From positions 1 to 37,149 of the forward strand of contig JACFNF010000022.1 of NCBI GenBank assembly GCA_019454985.1: a DNA stretch of 37,149 nt. Reading direction: 5' to 3'. This DNA is from Bacteroidales bacterium. Its GTDB lineage: Bacteria; Bacteroidota; Bacteroidia; Bacteroidales; F082. Below, in pieces: positions 25,472 through 34,792 of this stretch (the first letter of the stretch is position 1; every line of letters starts with the position of its first letter). The position numbers were made by a program, and so were the translations under genes. Below the pieces are notes generated by a model, which was given only the letters and a program-made list of their open reading frames with translations, ran no database searches and was not told the DNA's origin.

Positions 25472-26601
25472 ATCGGGTGGTTTATTGCACGCATCATACT
25501 TTCCCAAAGACTTTGGGCGGTTTTGTCCCAACTAAACAATTTGGCACGCTCCAAGCCTTTGTTTATCAGGGATTTTCTCAAATTTTCGTCTTCGGCTATG
25601 GTTTCCATTGCCTGTGCGATGGAGAGGATATCATAAGGATTAACCAACAGGGCGGCGTCGCCGGCCACTTCGGGCATCGAGGTCACATTGGAAGTAATTA
25701 CCGGGACACCGCATCGGAAAGCCTCCAAAATGGGGATTCCAAAACCCTCGAAGTACGACACATAGGTGATGGCCAACGCAGCCGCCGTCACCTGATGTAG
25801 CTCGGTGGAATTGAGTCGTCCGCAAAACACGACCTCATCTTTGCACACCATCCCATCGAAAGCTTCCCGGATAGGCTTCGTCCACCATTTTTTCTGCCCC
25901 ACAACCACCAATTTTACCGGCCGGTTGGTCTGACTTCTGAATAGATCGAACGCACTGAAAAGCCGGGCTAAGTTTTTTCGTGGATGCAGCGATCCGACAA
26001 AGAGAAAATAAGGTTGTCCCTGCGTGTAGCGCTGACGAATCTGGTCGGCCACAACATCTTCGATGGGAGCAAAAGCCTCGTTGGCGCCGTTGTAAACCAC
26101 ATCCACTTTTTCGGGCGCGACATGGTATTGGCTGACGATATCTTCTTTTGAAAACTGCGACACGGTGGCGATACGGCTTGCTTTGGCGGCAAAGCGCGGG
26201 AAAAACCAGCGGTAATGTAGGCTGTCGGTCAGTGGCAAATCGCCCGGGAAATGTTCAAAATTCAGGTCGTGCATTACCGCAAGCGACGGAATCCGGCTGC
26301 CAAGGCTCAGGTAGCCGTCGGGCGAGAGAAAAAGATCGGGCTTCAGGCGGTACAACACACGCCGAACCGACCACTCAAACCAGATGATATAAAGAAGGGG
26401 GTGCCGGGCAGGCGGACCGACAACTACCGGCTTTACGTTGGGAGCAAACAAAAAAAGGGAGTCGGGCTTGCGGTCGAATATAAAATAAAACTCAACCTCA
26501 GGATGTGCCGTCGTGATGCGTTTCAGCGTCTCAAAGGTGAACCAGCCAATCCCTTCGAGGCGGTTTCGGATCAATAGCCGTGTATTGACAGCTATGCGCA
26601 A
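25468..26601 (-). CDS. GT4-family glycosyltransferase
   Basis: A retaining nucleotide-sugar glycosyltransferase with two Rossmann domains (GT-B fold). The C-terminal donor site shows YFLFVGSLHPRKNLARL and the E-x7-E region ISYFEGFGIPILEAFRCGVP (here VSYFEGFGIP). The acceptor half has EGIGWFTFETLKRI and AVMHDLNFEHFPGD. Relatives start at a residue equivalent to the Leu of LRIAVNTRLL, encoded by a TTG at 26601 with an AAGGAAAAG stretch upstream, so I use that start. An ATG at 26700 would add 33 residues of unconserved sequence. A near-consensus -7 (GATATTTG, 26652-26659, minus strand) lies between the two candidate starts and also favours 26601. Cytoplasmic, probably for surface polysaccharide or glycoprotein. 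Acceptor unknown. Confidence 0.85.
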   Translation of the reverse strand: MRIAVNTRLLIRNRLEGIGWFTFETLKRITTAHPEVEFYFIFDRKPDSLFLFAPNVKPVVVGPPARHPLLYIIWFEWSVRRVLYRLKPDLFLSPDGYLSLGSRIPSLAVMHDLNFEHFPGDLPLTDSLHYRWFFPRFAAKASRIATVSQFSKEDIVSQYHVAPEKVDVVYNGANEAFAPIEDVVADQIRQRYTQGQPYFLFVGSLHPRKNLARLFSAFDLFRSQTNRPVKLVVVGQKKWWTKPIREAFDGMVCKDEVVFCGRLNSTELHQVTAAALAITYVSYFEGFGIPILEAFRCGVPVITSNVTSMPEVAGDAALLVNPYDILSIAQAMETIAEDENLRKSLINKGLERAKLFSWDKTAQSLWESMMRAINHPI

Positions 26602-27052
26602 TGGTTTTTCTTTTCCTTTCAAGGGCTTGACTGAATGGTGGAACTCAGCCGCAAATATCTTAAAATAAAATGAAGCCGGAAGAAAAAAGATGCGCAACAC
26701 TGATGAAGTTTTGAACCTACAGTTTGAACCTCTTTGAAACCAATTTTTAAGGATGAAGTCCTCAACAGTTGTGTTTTCACATTAAAAACATTCATCATCA
26801 TCTTCGTACAACCTTTCAAAAAAAGCTATCATTTTTGGCTTCCAGGCATCGAAGACAAACAGAGCAGTTTATTACAGAGATTCTGGCTCAGATTCACTGA
26901 ACACTCTTTTACTGGATTGGCCGGATTGACGGCTTCATCCTCCGGCAATATCTCGCAATGGTTTGGATTTGAAACAGCGTTCAGAAAAAGCGCACATCAG
27001 CATGACTTTTTTTGTACTTTAGCCGCCATAAAAACCCTTTACCGGCACTGCC
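26602..27052. other. Divergent intergenic region between GT4 gene and flippase gene
   Basis: No supported gene. A 133-codon plus-strand frame (26734-27135) overlaps the flippase start, is out of frame with it, and has no recognisable content. The region should hold the promoters of both divergent genes. Only weak -7 candidates are visible, GATATTTG on the minus strand (26652-26659) and TACTTTAG on the plus strand (27015-27022). Confidence 0.6.
27015..27022 (+). promoter_or_regulatory. Putative -7 element of the flippase gene
   Basis: TACTTTAG differs from TAnnTTTG at one base and is followed by CCGCC. It lies 30 nt before the ATG at 27053. No -33 element is clear. Confidence 0.35.
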
Positions 27053-28558
27053 ATGCAGCAACGCTTTCTCAGGAATATTGCTTTTTTGCTGACGTTGAAC
27101 CTTCTGATAAAGCCATTCTGGATCCTTGGAGTTGACCGTTCGGTGCAAAATGCCGTTGGAGAAAGCGCTTACGGGCTTTACCTCTCGGTTTACAGTTTTT
27201 CATTTCTTTTTTACATCCTGCTCGATCTTGGCATTACCAACTACAACAGCCGCACCATTGCCCAGAACAACAGTTTGGTGAAAAGCTATTTCACGGGGAT
27301 TGCTACCGTGAAATTTTTTTTGGCTTTGGTTTATGCCATCATTACTTTTGGGGTGGCCGCCCTCATTGGTTACAAAGGCGCGCAGCTTTATCTGCTTGGC
27401 TGGGTGGCGGTGAATCAGATTTTACTTTCGATGATTCTCTATCTCCGGTCGAATATTGCCGCCTTGTTTTATTTCAAAACCGACAGTTTTCTTTCGGTGC
27501 TCGATCGGCTGATCATGATTGGCATTTGCAGCATTTTGCTTTGGGGCGGGCGGGTCGAAAGTGTATTCCGTATTGAATGGTTTGTCTATGCACAAACGGC
27601 AGCTTATATCCTCACTTTCGTTGTGGCGCTGCTTTTTTTGATGTTGAAAGCAGGTCGTCTTCATCTTGGAATTCCGCTTCCGCTCATTGGTTCCATCGTT
27701 CGCAGCAGCCTTCCCTACGCCTTGTTAGTATTGCTGATGAGTTTCTACAACCGCTTAGAGCCGGTGCTCATTGAGCGTTTGCTGCCCGAGGGCGAAGGAC
27801 TAGTTCAAACCGGTATCTACGGCAAAGCATTCCGTCTGTTAGATGCGGGCAACAATATTTCGCTGTTGTTCAGCGTGTTGCTGCTACCTATGTTTGCATC
27901 CATGTTGCAACGCCGCGAGCCGGTGAGCCAATTGGTGAGGCAGTCGTTCAGTCTCATCGTGGTAATGTCGTCCACGGTGGCGGCCTTAGCGCTGGCTTAT
28001 AGCGAGGAGCTGATGCAACTACTTTATGGTCAATCAGTTGTGCAAGATCCACAATTAACTTTAAATCCTGTTGTGGATGAATCGGTGCTCATTCTCCGCA
28101 TCCTGATGGGGAGTTTTGTCTCCGTGTCCATCACTTATGTTTTTGGCACCCTGCTCACTGCCAACGGGAACCTGAAGCAGTTGAACCTTGTGGCTGCATC
28201 GGGTGTGGTGGTCAATCTGTTAATGAATTATTTGCTGATTCCCGAGTTCAAGGCAGTGGGCGCTGCCTGGGCCAGTTTTGGTGTACAGGCTTTCACGGCT
28301 CTGATTCAGATGGCGCTGGCATTTCGTTTGCTGGGGTTGCGTTTTGGAACGCTCTATTGGTGGCGTCTTTTAGAGTATCTTCTATTGTTGGCGCTTGCCG
28401 TTGGCGCCAGCACCATCCTGCCGTTGTCGTGGCCGGTAGCTTTTGGCATTGGTGCAATATCGGCTCTGTCGGTGGCATTCATCAGCCGGATGATTGACAT
28501 AGCCGACTTCAGGCAATTAGTAGCCGATGCAGGCCAGATGGTGAAGAAAAAAGCCTAA
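27053..28558 (+). CDS. Polysaccharide flippase (oligosaccharide flippase / MVF superfamily)
   Basis: A 501-residue inner-membrane protein with about 14 hydrophobic segments, the expected number for a Wzx-like lipid-linked sugar flippase. The N-terminus MQQRFLRNIAFLLTLNLLIK and the segment LYLSVYSFSFLFYILLDLG, followed by GITNYNSRTIAQ, are the usual first two helices and loop. LLTANGNLKQLNLVAASGVV with the following MNYLLIPEFKAVGAAWAS is the typical C-half pattern. The start is ATG 27053; the upstream frame differs. It is divergent from the GT4 gene, so both surface-glycan genes share a control region. A bidirectional terminator follows its stop codon. Cargo unknown. Confidence 0.9.
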   Translation: MQQRFLRNIAFLLTLNLLIKPFWILGVDRSVQNAVGESAYGLYLSVYSFSFLFYILLDLGITNYNSRTIAQNNSLVKSYFTGIATVKFFLALVYAIITFGVAALIGYKGAQLYLLGWVAVNQILLSMILYLRSNIAALFYFKTDSFLSVLDRLIMIGICSILLWGGRVESVFRIEWFVYAQTAAYILTFVVALLFLMLKAGRLHLGIPLPLIGSIVRSSLPYALLVLLMSFYNRLEPVLIERLLPEGEGLVQTGIYGKAFRLLDAGNNISLLFSVLLLPMFASMLQRREPVSQLVRQSFSLIVVMSSTVAALALAYSEELMQLLYGQSVVQDPQLTLNPVVDESVLILRILMGSFVSVSITYVFGTLLTANGNLKQLNLVAASGVVVNLLMNYLLIPEFKAVGAAWASFGVQAFTALIQMALAFRLLGLRFGTLYWWRLLEYLLLLALAVGASTILPLSWPVAFGIGAISALSVAFISRMIDIADFRQLVADAGQMVKKKA

Positions 28559-28560
28559 AA

Positions 28561-28596
28561 AAGCCGTCAGGCGAATGAACCCCTACGGCTTTGTTT
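28561..28596. terminator. Bidirectional intrinsic terminator between flippase and YceI genes
   Basis: Stem AAGCCGT (28561-28567) / ACGGCTT (28585-28591) with a 17-nt loop. On the plus strand TTGTTT follows; on the minus strand a run of six T follows (the A-run at 28557-28562). It sits directly after the flippase stop and about 20 nt after the YceI stop, so it can serve both convergent genes. Confidence 0.7.
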
Positions 28597-28616
28597 CCTG
28601 TTGAAGCAGGTTGGAG

Positions 28617-29156
28617 CTATTCAGCGCTTTTCACGAACTGAACTTCGGCGGCAATTCTCACTTCTTCGCTTACCAACACACCTCCGGCTTCTAAAGCGGC
28701 ATTCCAGTTCAGCCCCCATTCGGTACGGTTAATCTTACCACTGACGGAAAATCCGGCCTTTTCGCGACCCCATGGGTCTTTGGTCAAACCTCCAAACTCT
28801 ACGTCGAGGGTAACTTCTTTTTCGATATCACGGATTTTCAGCAAACCGATGAGTTTAAAATTCTCCTCGTCCAACTGTTTGAAAGAGGTGCTTCTAAACA
28901 GAATTTCGGGATATTGCTCTACCTGAAAAAAATCGGCGCTTCGCAGGTGCGTATCGCGGTCGCCATTATTGGTGAAGATGGAATCGGCCTTGATGCTGAC
29001 ATTGACAGATGCCTTTGAAAAATCGCTGCCGAGGGTTTGCATCTGTGCTGTAAAATCGCGGAACTCACCTTTTACATTGGTGATCATCAGGTGTTTAACC
29101 TTGAAAGTGATTTCGCTATGACTGGGGTCGGAAACCCAGATTGATCGTTCTGACAT
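28617..29156 (-). CDS. YceI family protein, without signal peptide
   Basis: A 179-residue lipocalin-like beta-barrel protein; family members bind polyisoprenoids. The N-terminal WVSDPSHSEITFKVKHLMI and the C-terminal half EKEVTLDVEFGGLTKDPWG with AGFSVSGKINRTEWGLNWN are the YceI signature. Unlike E. coli YceI it has no signal peptide, so it is predicted cytoplasmic. It ends at a bidirectional terminator. A 7-bp inverted repeat lies just upstream of its ATG and is a candidate operator. It follows the esterase gene by 85 nt on the same strand but may have its own promoter. Confidence 0.93.
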   Translation of the reverse strand: MSERSIWVSDPSHSEITFKVKHLMITNVKGEFRDFTAQMQTLGSDFSKASVNVSIKADSIFTNNGDRDTHLRSADFFQVEQYPEILFRSTSFKQLDEENFKLIGLLKIRDIEKEVTLDVEFGGLTKDPWGREKAGFSVSGKINRTEWGLNWNAALEAGGVLVSEEVRIAAEVQFVKSAE

Positions 29157-29167
29157 CGTTGAAAATG

Positions 29168-29190
29168 GTTTAGATTAGTAAAGTCTAAAC
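29168..29190 (-). promoter_or_regulatory. Inverted repeat upstream of YceI, candidate operator
   Basis: GTTTAGA (29168-29174) and TCTAAAC (29184-29190) are separated by 9 nt. The site ends 12 nt before the YceI ATG, a position suited to a repressor. The size would suit a dimeric MarR-type regulator, but no such gene is in the window. Confidence 0.4.
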
Positions 29191-29241
29191 GCATTTTCGA
29201 GTAAAAGGTTCAAAAAGTGTTGACAGTTTTGGACTGTTGTA

Positions 29242-30987
29242 TCATTTAATCTGACGGAATTTCGCGCGGATAAACTCCATCTTGAGGCGGTTGAATTCTT
29301 TCGGGACTTCGTGACCCAGACCGGGATAGGCCACAAACGTTTTTGGACTTCTCAGTTGGTTATAGGCCGCATAATTGATATGAGGCGGGCACACCATATC
29401 ATCCAGGCCAACCGACATCAGCACAGGCGCTTTGACCATAGGGGCTAAGTTTTTAATGTCCACATAGCTCAGGGTATTGAACAGCTTTTCCCAACTTGCG
29501 TCTTTTTGATTTTCGATATATGCTGCAAATTCATTTACCGGCCAGGGTGCAATATTGAAATAATCCCGAAAGTCGGACAGAAACGGAATCTGCGGAACGG
29601 CCACCGCAATCCGTTGGTTATCTAAGGCTGCTGTGGCAATGGTGAGCGCTCCGCCCTGGCTTGCGCCTTCCACGGCCACACGTTTTTTGTCCACCTCGGG
29701 CCGGCTGAAAAGGAAATCAACAGCGCGCAGGCAGTCCATATAAGCCCCACGGTAGATATAAGTTTCTTTGTCGTCAATGCCATCGAGCAGGAAACCCGGA
29801 AAACCCGGATTCAGCTCATCGCGGCTGTTGCCATGCCCGCGGATATTCAGTGCGAACCCAATGAGGCCATCGCCATAATCCGCATCCCCGGGACGGGCAT
29901 AAGTGCTGTAGCCCTGCACGCGCAAGATGGCCGGAAAGACACCCTTTTTCGTTGGTACCGAATACCATCCACGCACTAAGACATTGCCCAGCGATCGCAT
30001 CTCGACCAAAAAAACTTCGCGCTGCGGCGTACAAAGGGAATCTACACGGATGGTTTTGAACTGAGGGTCAACGGCGGCAAGATCGGCCTTTGCTCGTTTC
30101 CAGTAATCGTCAAAGTCGGGTTGTGCATCCACCGGTGAAACGATTTTTTCGGGTTCAATGCCAAAGGCGGTACTTTCGTGGCGGGCATAATCATCGTTTT
30201 GGAAGGTCAGATTCAGCCGGTAGAAACCGGGAGTCAAACGTGAAAGCAACAGCGTAAAACGGCGACTTTGCTGTTGCCCCATCATGATCCTGAAAACAGT
30301 GTCGGCCACAGTGTGGCCAAAATCGGAGACTACCGTGGCTTTCAGGCTTCCTTTAACTGGCTGTTTGAGGCCGTTGGAAAATTCAAGCTGAATTTGTTTT
30401 GCCGTTGCCGGAGTCAGAATCTGGTCTTTGGTTTCAAATACCGCCTTCAGGTTGAGCTTCTCATCAAGGGCGGCAAGACGCAATTCGACCGGGCCGCCAT
30501 AAAGTCCGCCATCGCCGCCGGCATCGTAAACCCTGACGGCGATGAGGTTTTCGGCGCCCCAACGGATTTGTGAAGCATCAATATGATAACGTCGCGGCTC
30601 ACTCCAGGCCGTCAGATAGTCGGGCGGAAAAACTCCTGTCTGGCCAATCAGTTCGCCATTGAACCAGGTCATGTCGGCGTCGTCAATCCGGCCAAGGCAC
30701 AGGATTAATCCGCCCATCTCTTCAGCTTTCGTTTTCAGTCGTTCCGGAAAAAATACCTTCGTTCTGTACCACGCAAAACCGTCATAACCCGGATCATCTT
30801 GTTTTTCCCAGCTCAACAAGGGGTCAATATTCCGCCAGCGGCTGTCGTCGAAGGCCGGCAGTGCCCATTCGGGCTTGTCGCCCGTGTGAAACTTCCAGTT
30901 TGCCGGCACAATATTCTGGGTGCGGCCCATGAGTCCGGAAACAATCAAAAACAATGATAAAAGGATAATTTTCTTCATGGATGTCAT
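29242..30987 (-). CDS. Secreted acetylxylan esterase-like (CE7/AXE1) hydrolase with N-terminal beta-sandwich
   Basis: 581 residues with a signal peptide (MKKIILLSLFLIVSGLMG, cleavage after about 24). Residues about 28-170 form a galactose-binding-like jelly roll of the kind found before GH2 and sialate esterase domains (WKFHTGDKPEWALPAFDDSRW; GLYGGPVELRL). A spacer domain follows (about 180-275), then an alpha/beta hydrolase of AXE1/CE7 type (about 285-581). The nucleophile is Ser443 in VEGASQGGALT, the acid is Asp529 or Asp530 in VGLDDMVCPP, and the base is His559 in PGLGHEVPKE. The CE7 RGQ motif appears as NIRGHGNSRDE. Likely a deacetylase of plant or other glycans, exported. Start ATG 30987 or, three codons on, 30978. 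No SusC/D genes are adjacent, so it is not in a polysaccharide utilisation locus here. Confidence 0.88.
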   Translation of the reverse strand: MTSMKKIILLSLFLIVSGLMGRTQNIVPANWKFHTGDKPEWALPAFDDSRWRNIDPLLSWEKQDDPGYDGFAWYRTKVFFPERLKTKAEEMGGLILCLGRIDDADMTWFNGELIGQTGVFPPDYLTAWSEPRRYHIDASQIRWGAENLIAVRVYDAGGDGGLYGGPVELRLAALDEKLNLKAVFETKDQILTPATAKQIQLEFSNGLKQPVKGSLKATVVSDFGHTVADTVFRIMMGQQQSRRFTLLLSRLTPGFYRLNLTFQNDDYARHESTAFGIEPEKIVSPVDAQPDFDDYWKRAKADLAAVDPQFKTIRVDSLCTPQREVFLVEMRSLGNVLVRGWYSVPTKKGVFPAILRVQGYSTYARPGDADYGDGLIGFALNIRGHGNSRDELNPGFPGFLLDGIDDKETYIYRGAYMDCLRAVDFLFSRPEVDKKRVAVEGASQGGALTIATAALDNQRIAVAVPQIPFLSDFRDYFNIAPWPVNEFAAYIENQKDASWEKLFNTLSYVDIKNLAPMVKAPVLMSVGLDDMVCPPHINYAAYNQLRSPKTFVAYPGLGHEVPKEFNRLKMEFIRAKFRQIK

Positions 30988-31139
30988 TTCTTGGATTTGG
31001 CCGAAAGCCCGGCAATCCGAAAATTCAGACTACCAAAAACCGTTTGCTGATCGGGCGTTCGTGTCGCGAAAAGAACAGGTCATGCGCCGGAGATACAAAA
31101 AAATGTTTTGGTTTCGGGCAGTCCTGCACTTTTCCGGCT

Positions 31140-31147
31140 CAAAAATA
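31140..31147 (-). promoter_or_regulatory. Possible -7 element of the esterase gene
   Basis: TATTTTTG on the minus strand matches TAnnTTTG but would give a long leader of about 146 nt, and no -33 element is seen at the right distance. The 212-nt gap shows no gene. Confidence 0.25.
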
Positions 31148-31199
31148 CGGAATTCAGCCTGTTATTGAGTAGAAAATGAATGACAAAACCCGTTCTCAC

Positions 31200-31724
31200 T
31201 CACTTTTTTCCTTTGAACCGATACCTGAAACCCCAGGAGCTTTGGAAGAACAAATCCTCATCAAAATCAATAGTAGGCTGAAACTCAACATGCAATGAAA
31301 AGCGGTCGAATTTTTCTATCGGGCGAAACCTGAAACCGACTGGGACAACTACTCCTGTAAAATAGTTCATGACGCCGCCAAAACCAAAGTAAACCTGATG
31401 GCTTTCTTTGGAAACGACATTATAACATGCAACAATTTCGGGGGTCAGATATTCCCAATTCGTGTTGCCATACAGCCTGAGTTCGCTCCAGAATCGAGGG
31501 TTCACATCGTAGGCCAGTCCAATTTTTGAAGAAAAAGAATAAAACGAAATACTCATCTGGGCAGTGCTTTTGTTAAAAGAAGCAGCGAGCCACAGGAGGA
31601 GTAAAAAGATCAGGCTTGTCTTCCTCAAAAGACTACCGGTTTTTAGGTCAGTTTTGTTTAGTCTCACAGCCGGATGTGGGTACGTGGCTGCTGTATCAAG
31701 ATTGGCAGAGAAATCAGGTTTCAT
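31200..31724 (-). CDS. Small exported protein of unknown function
   Basis: The stop is fixed at 31200 but the start is uncertain. ATG 31724 (MKPDFSANLD), 19 nt after the upstream stop, gives 174 residues with about 30 residues before the hydrophobic stretch. An ATG at 31760 overlaps the upstream gene. A TTG at 31628 would give a clean signal peptide (MRKTSLIFLLLLWLAASFN, cleavage after AQ) and 142 residues, and may be the true start. The mature part is rich in alternating aromatic residues (SFYSFSSKIGLAYDVNPRFW; VYFGFGGVMNYFTGVVVPVG; SSWGFRYRFKGKK) and ends in a basic tail, like a small outer-membrane-type beta-barrel of about eight strands. Function unknown; probably co-transcribed with the upstream lipoprotein gene. 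Confidence 0.65.
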   Translation of the reverse strand: MKPDFSANLDTAATYPHPAVRLNKTDLKTGSLLRKTSLIFLLLLWLAASFNKSTAQMSISFYSFSSKIGLAYDVNPRFWSELRLYGNTNWEYLTPEIVACYNVVSKESHQVYFGFGGVMNYFTGVVVPVGFRFRPIEKFDRFSLHVEFQPTIDFDEDLFFQSSWGFRYRFKGKK

Positions 31725-31743
31725 CGCTTCGTGATTTAGGATA

Positions 31744-32853
31744 TTAATAATCAGTCCCATATAAGATGTTTACAAAGCGGTAAAAAAGGAAATCGGGGTG
31801 CAGGTCGCCCATACAATTGAAATAAATGATGATCGTACAGTTTTTATCCTTGCTGTGATACATGGATGAAGTGAATCCGGGGATACCGCCATTGTGTCCG
31901 AAGAAAGTTCCCCGTTTCAGGATGTTGTAGCCATAGGCCGTTCCGGGCGCTAAGGAATGCAGTTCGGACAGTCGTTTGTGCTGAAGGTTATCGCTCAGCA
32001 GGCCGCCTTCGACCAAAGTCTGAACATATTTTTGAAGTTCGCGCGGGTTTGAAAAAGCCGAGCCGGCTGCCCAGGTCCAGGAAGCATCGTACTCATTGGT
32101 CACGTCAAAATAATTGTTCATCTCCTCATCCCAAACATATCCTCTCGCATGTGAGCCAGGAAAGTCATTCCCATCGGTCTGCAAGGCAGTTTTGTTGAGT
32201 TTAAGCGGTTTCACAATACGGTTTTCAACCTCATGCTGAAGGCTGTTCCCGGTAATTCTTTCGATGATCATTCCCAGAAGGATGGTGTTGGTGTTTGAAT
32301 AATGCCAATCCGTACCCGGGTCAAAATAAAACGGATTCTCAAAGCCGATTTCCACTAACTCGCGCGGTGTCCACACCCTGGCTGGATCCAATTCTTCGCC
32401 CCATCTTTCGTCGTCGGTATAATTGACAATTCCACTTGTCATATTGCACAGCATCCCAATGCTGACCTCATCGGCGCGGGGAAATTCGGGAAAATAGCCG
32501 GCCAGTTTATCCTCTAACGAAATGCGGCCTTCGTCCACCAATTGTAGCAGCACGGTTCCCGTCATCGTCTTGGTGTTGCTTGCAATCCGAAACGTGTAGT
32601 CTGCATCCATCGGTTTGTTTTCGGAAACATCGGAAAGGCCTGCCGTATAAACCCAGTCAATTCCCTTTTGATGATCAACGACTAAGGCCACGATGCCGGG
32701 CACTTTCACATTCAGAACAATAGAATCCGTCACCGATTTCATCCGGTTGATCAGATTTTGATTTTGATCTTTCAGGTCTTCTTTTTTGCAGGAAGTGATC
32801 AGCATTGCGCCAACCAGTGCCAGCCTGAACAATTGTTTCATTTGGTTTTTCAT
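31744..32853 (-). CDS. Beta-lactamase-family serine hydrolase, lipoprotein
   Basis: 369 residues. The N-terminal lipoprotein signal ends LITSC with Cys22 lipidated, followed by KKED. The class C beta-lactamase / DD-peptidase fold is shown by its three motifs: Ser92-x-x-Lys95 (IASNTKTMTG), Tyr185-Ser-Asn187 (WHYSNTNTILLG) and His320-Asn-Gly322 (FFGHNGGIPGF). Likely a periplasmic or outer-membrane-anchored esterase, D-aminopeptidase or carboxypeptidase; true beta-lactamase activity is not implied. Start ATG 32853, with an alternative at the Met five codons on. It is followed by a small exported protein gene on the same strand. Confidence 0.92.
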   Translation of the reverse strand: MKNQMKQLFRLALVGAMLITSCKKEDLKDQNQNLINRMKSVTDSIVLNVKVPGIVALVVDHQKGIDWVYTAGLSDVSENKPMDADYTFRIASNTKTMTGTVLLQLVDEGRISLEDKLAGYFPEFPRADEVSIGMLCNMTSGIVNYTDDERWGEELDPARVWTPRELVEIGFENPFYFDPGTDWHYSNTNTILLGMIIERITGNSLQHEVENRIVKPLKLNKTALQTDGNDFPGSHARGYVWDEEMNNYFDVTNEYDASWTWAAGSAFSNPRELQKYVQTLVEGGLLSDNLQHKRLSELHSLAPGTAYGYNILKRGTFFGHNGGIPGFTSSMYHSKDKNCTIIIYFNCMGDLHPDFLFYRFVNILYGTDY

Positions 32854-33307
32854 TTTCGGTTTTAGTTTTGTGGTTACATCAAAAGGTTCTGATCAAAAAA
32901 GTCGTCAATCCCATGCTGCTGAAGTTTTATCTTGGTTTAATGGAATCTGCATCGTCATTCTGATCTGTATTTTGTTAAACTCAACTTTGTTTTGTGTTGT
33001 GAACTCGCATATCGTGTTTTGTGGATGTCTTTAGGTTTTTTGCGGGTCATGTTTTGTTTCGAAGAGGGTCTGATGTTTCCCGGAAACGATTCTTTGATGG
33101 TATTCCGTCAGCTTCGGGATGCGTTACCATTAGAACTGATTGCGATTCATCAAATCATTTTTTGACAAAGTTATTGAAATGATAATTCGAGAACAATGAT
33201 ATTTATTTTTTCGCGTCCATCTGAGCCTCAGGCATAAAAAAATCCGACATTTTGTCGGATTTGAAAGATATCGGTAAGGTTTTCCCGTTCAAAAATCTAC
33301 TGTCAGT
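32854..33307. other. Intergenic region between ahcY and the serine hydrolase gene
   Basis: About 450 nt without a supported gene. It contains the ahcY terminator at 33236-33262. An 82-codon plus-strand frame overlapping the hydrolase start lacks any recognisable content. No clear promoter for the hydrolase was found. Confidence 0.65.
33236..33262 (-). terminator. Intrinsic terminator of ahcY
   Basis: On the minus strand a perfect 10-bp stem, AAATCCGACA / TGTCGGATTT, with a 3-nt loop runs into a T-tract (seven T). It lies 46 nt after the ahcY stop codon. Confidence 0.85.
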
Positions 33308-34735
33308 TTAATAGCGGTAGTGATCGGCTTTGTAGGGTCCTTCCACCGGAACGCCGATATATTCAGCCTGTTCGGGTGTCAGTTTGGTCAGTTTCACTCC
33401 AATCTGCTCAAGGTGCAGGCGGGCCACTTCTTCATCCAAATGTTTGGGCAGGCGATACACATCCACAGGATATTTGCCTCGATTTTTCCAGAGGTCGAGC
33501 TGTGCCAGGGTTTGGTTTGTAAAGGAGTTGCTCATCACAAAGCTGGGATGGCCGGTGGCACAGCCCAGATTCACAAGACGTCCTTCGGCCAGAATGAAAA
33601 CCGAGTTTCCGTTTTCAAAGGTGTATTTATCCACCTGTGGCTTGATGGTTGTTTTCACCACGCCGGGGGTGGTTTCCAACCGGCTCACCTGAATCTCGTT
33701 GTCGAAATGGCCAATATTGCACACGATGCTCTGGTCTTTCATCCTTTGAATATGTTCGAAAGTGATCACATCTTTGTTACCGGTGGCCGTGACGTAAATG
33801 TTACCGATGGGTAGCGCCTCTTCGATGGTGGTTACTTCAAAGCCTTCCATGGCGGCTTGAAGTGCGCAGATTGGATCAATCTCGGTGACGATCACCCGGG
33901 CGCCGTATGCGCGCAGCGAGCGGGCCGAACCTTTTCCAACGTCGCCATAGCCAAGCACCACACACACCTTTCCGGCCAGCATCACATCGGTGGCGCGTTT
34001 GATGCCATCGGCCAGCGACTCGCGGCAGCCATAGAGGTTGTCGAATTTCGATTTGGTCACCGAGTCGTTCACGTTGATGGCCGGCACAAGCAGCTTTCCG
34101 GCTTCTTTCATCTGGTATAGGCGATGCACGCCGGTGGTGGTTTCTTCCGAAACGCCTATCCAGCCTTCAACGGTACGGCGCCAGTGATACTGGTCTTCGT
34201 GATAAGTTACAGCAAGCGCTTTCCAAAAAGCAGTTTCTTCGGCATTGTTTCCGGTTTGGGTCAACAGCGCAGGGTTTTTCTCGGCTTCATATCCTTTGTG
34301 AATCATCAGTGTGGCATCGCCTCCATCGTCCACAATCAGATGAGGACCCTGACCGTCAGCAAAGGTGAGGGCCTGTTTGGTGCACCACCAATATTCGTCG
34401 AGGGTCTCGCCTTTCCAGGCAAACACCGGTATGCCGGCAGCAGCAATTGCGGCTGCGGCATGGTCTTGTGTCGAGAAAATATTGCAACTGGCCCAGCGCA
34501 CCTCAGCGCCAAGCTCAACAAGGGTTTCGATAAGTACAGCCGTCTGAATGGTCATGTGCAGCGAGCCGGAAATACGGGCACCTTTTAACGGTTTCGACGG
34601 CCCAAATTTTGCCCTGAGCGACATCAGTCCGGGCATCTCTTTTTCGGCAATCTCAATTTCTTTCCGCCCCCAGTCGGCTAAACGAATGTCAGCCACCTTA
34701 TACTGAAGTGACTGTTCAACAATTGTTTGACTCAT
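33308..34735 (-). CDS. ahcY: Adenosylhomocysteinase
   Basis: Reversibly hydrolyses S-adenosylhomocysteine to adenosine and homocysteine, part of the activated-methyl cycle, using tightly bound NAD. 475 residues, the long bacterial form with an insertion relative to the 432-residue human enzyme ([20 protein letters not shown] region). Landmarks are [20 protein letters not shown], the substrate segments [13 protein letters not shown] and [13 protein letters not shown], the NAD motif [40 protein letters not shown] and the C-terminal KADHYRY. The start is ATG 34735 ([10 protein letters not shown]); a frame open to 34792 runs through the promoter. It is monocistronic, with promoter and terminator visible. 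It marks the last core gene before the accessory right end. Confidence 0.97.
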   Translation of the reverse strand: MSQTIVEQSLQYKVADIRLADWGRKEIEIAEKEMPGLMSLRAKFGPSKPLKGARISGSLHMTIQTAVLIETLVELGAEVRWASCNIFSTQDHAAAAIAAAGIPVFAWKGETLDEYWWCTKQALTFADGQGPHLIVDDGGDATLMIHKGYEAEKNPALLTQTGNNAEETAFWKALAVTYHEDQYHWRRTVEGWIGVSEETTTGVHRLYQMKEAGKLLVPAINVNDSVTKSKFDNLYGCRESLADGIKRATDVMLAGKVCVVLGYGDVGKGSARSLRAYGARVIVTEIDPICALQAAMEGFEVTTIEEALPIGNIYVTATGNKDVITFEHIQRMKDQSIVCNIGHFDNEIQVSRLETTPGVVKTTIKPQVDKYTFENGNSVFILAEGRLVNLGCATGHPSFVMSNSFTNQTLAQLDLWKNRGKYPVDVYRLPKHLDEEVARLHLEQIGVKLTKLTPEQAEYIGVPVEGPYKADHYRY

Positions 34736-34758
34736 GATAATCGTGTATTTTAAGGCTG

Positions 34759-34766
34759 CAAAAGTA
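34759..34766 (-). promoter_or_regulatory. -7 element of ahcY
   Basis: TACTTTTG on the minus strand is a perfect TAnnTTTG followed by CAGCC, 23 nt before the ATG. TTG triplets lie 15 and 23 nt upstream as possible -33 elements. No SAM or SAH riboswitch fits in the short leader. Confidence 0.6.
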
Positions 34767-34792
34767 CGATTTATTTGAACGCAATGCGTCAA

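Noticed and set aside
26734..27135. 133-codon plus-strand frame before the flippase
   Set aside because: It overlaps the flippase start in another frame, has ordinary intergenic composition and no family resemblance.
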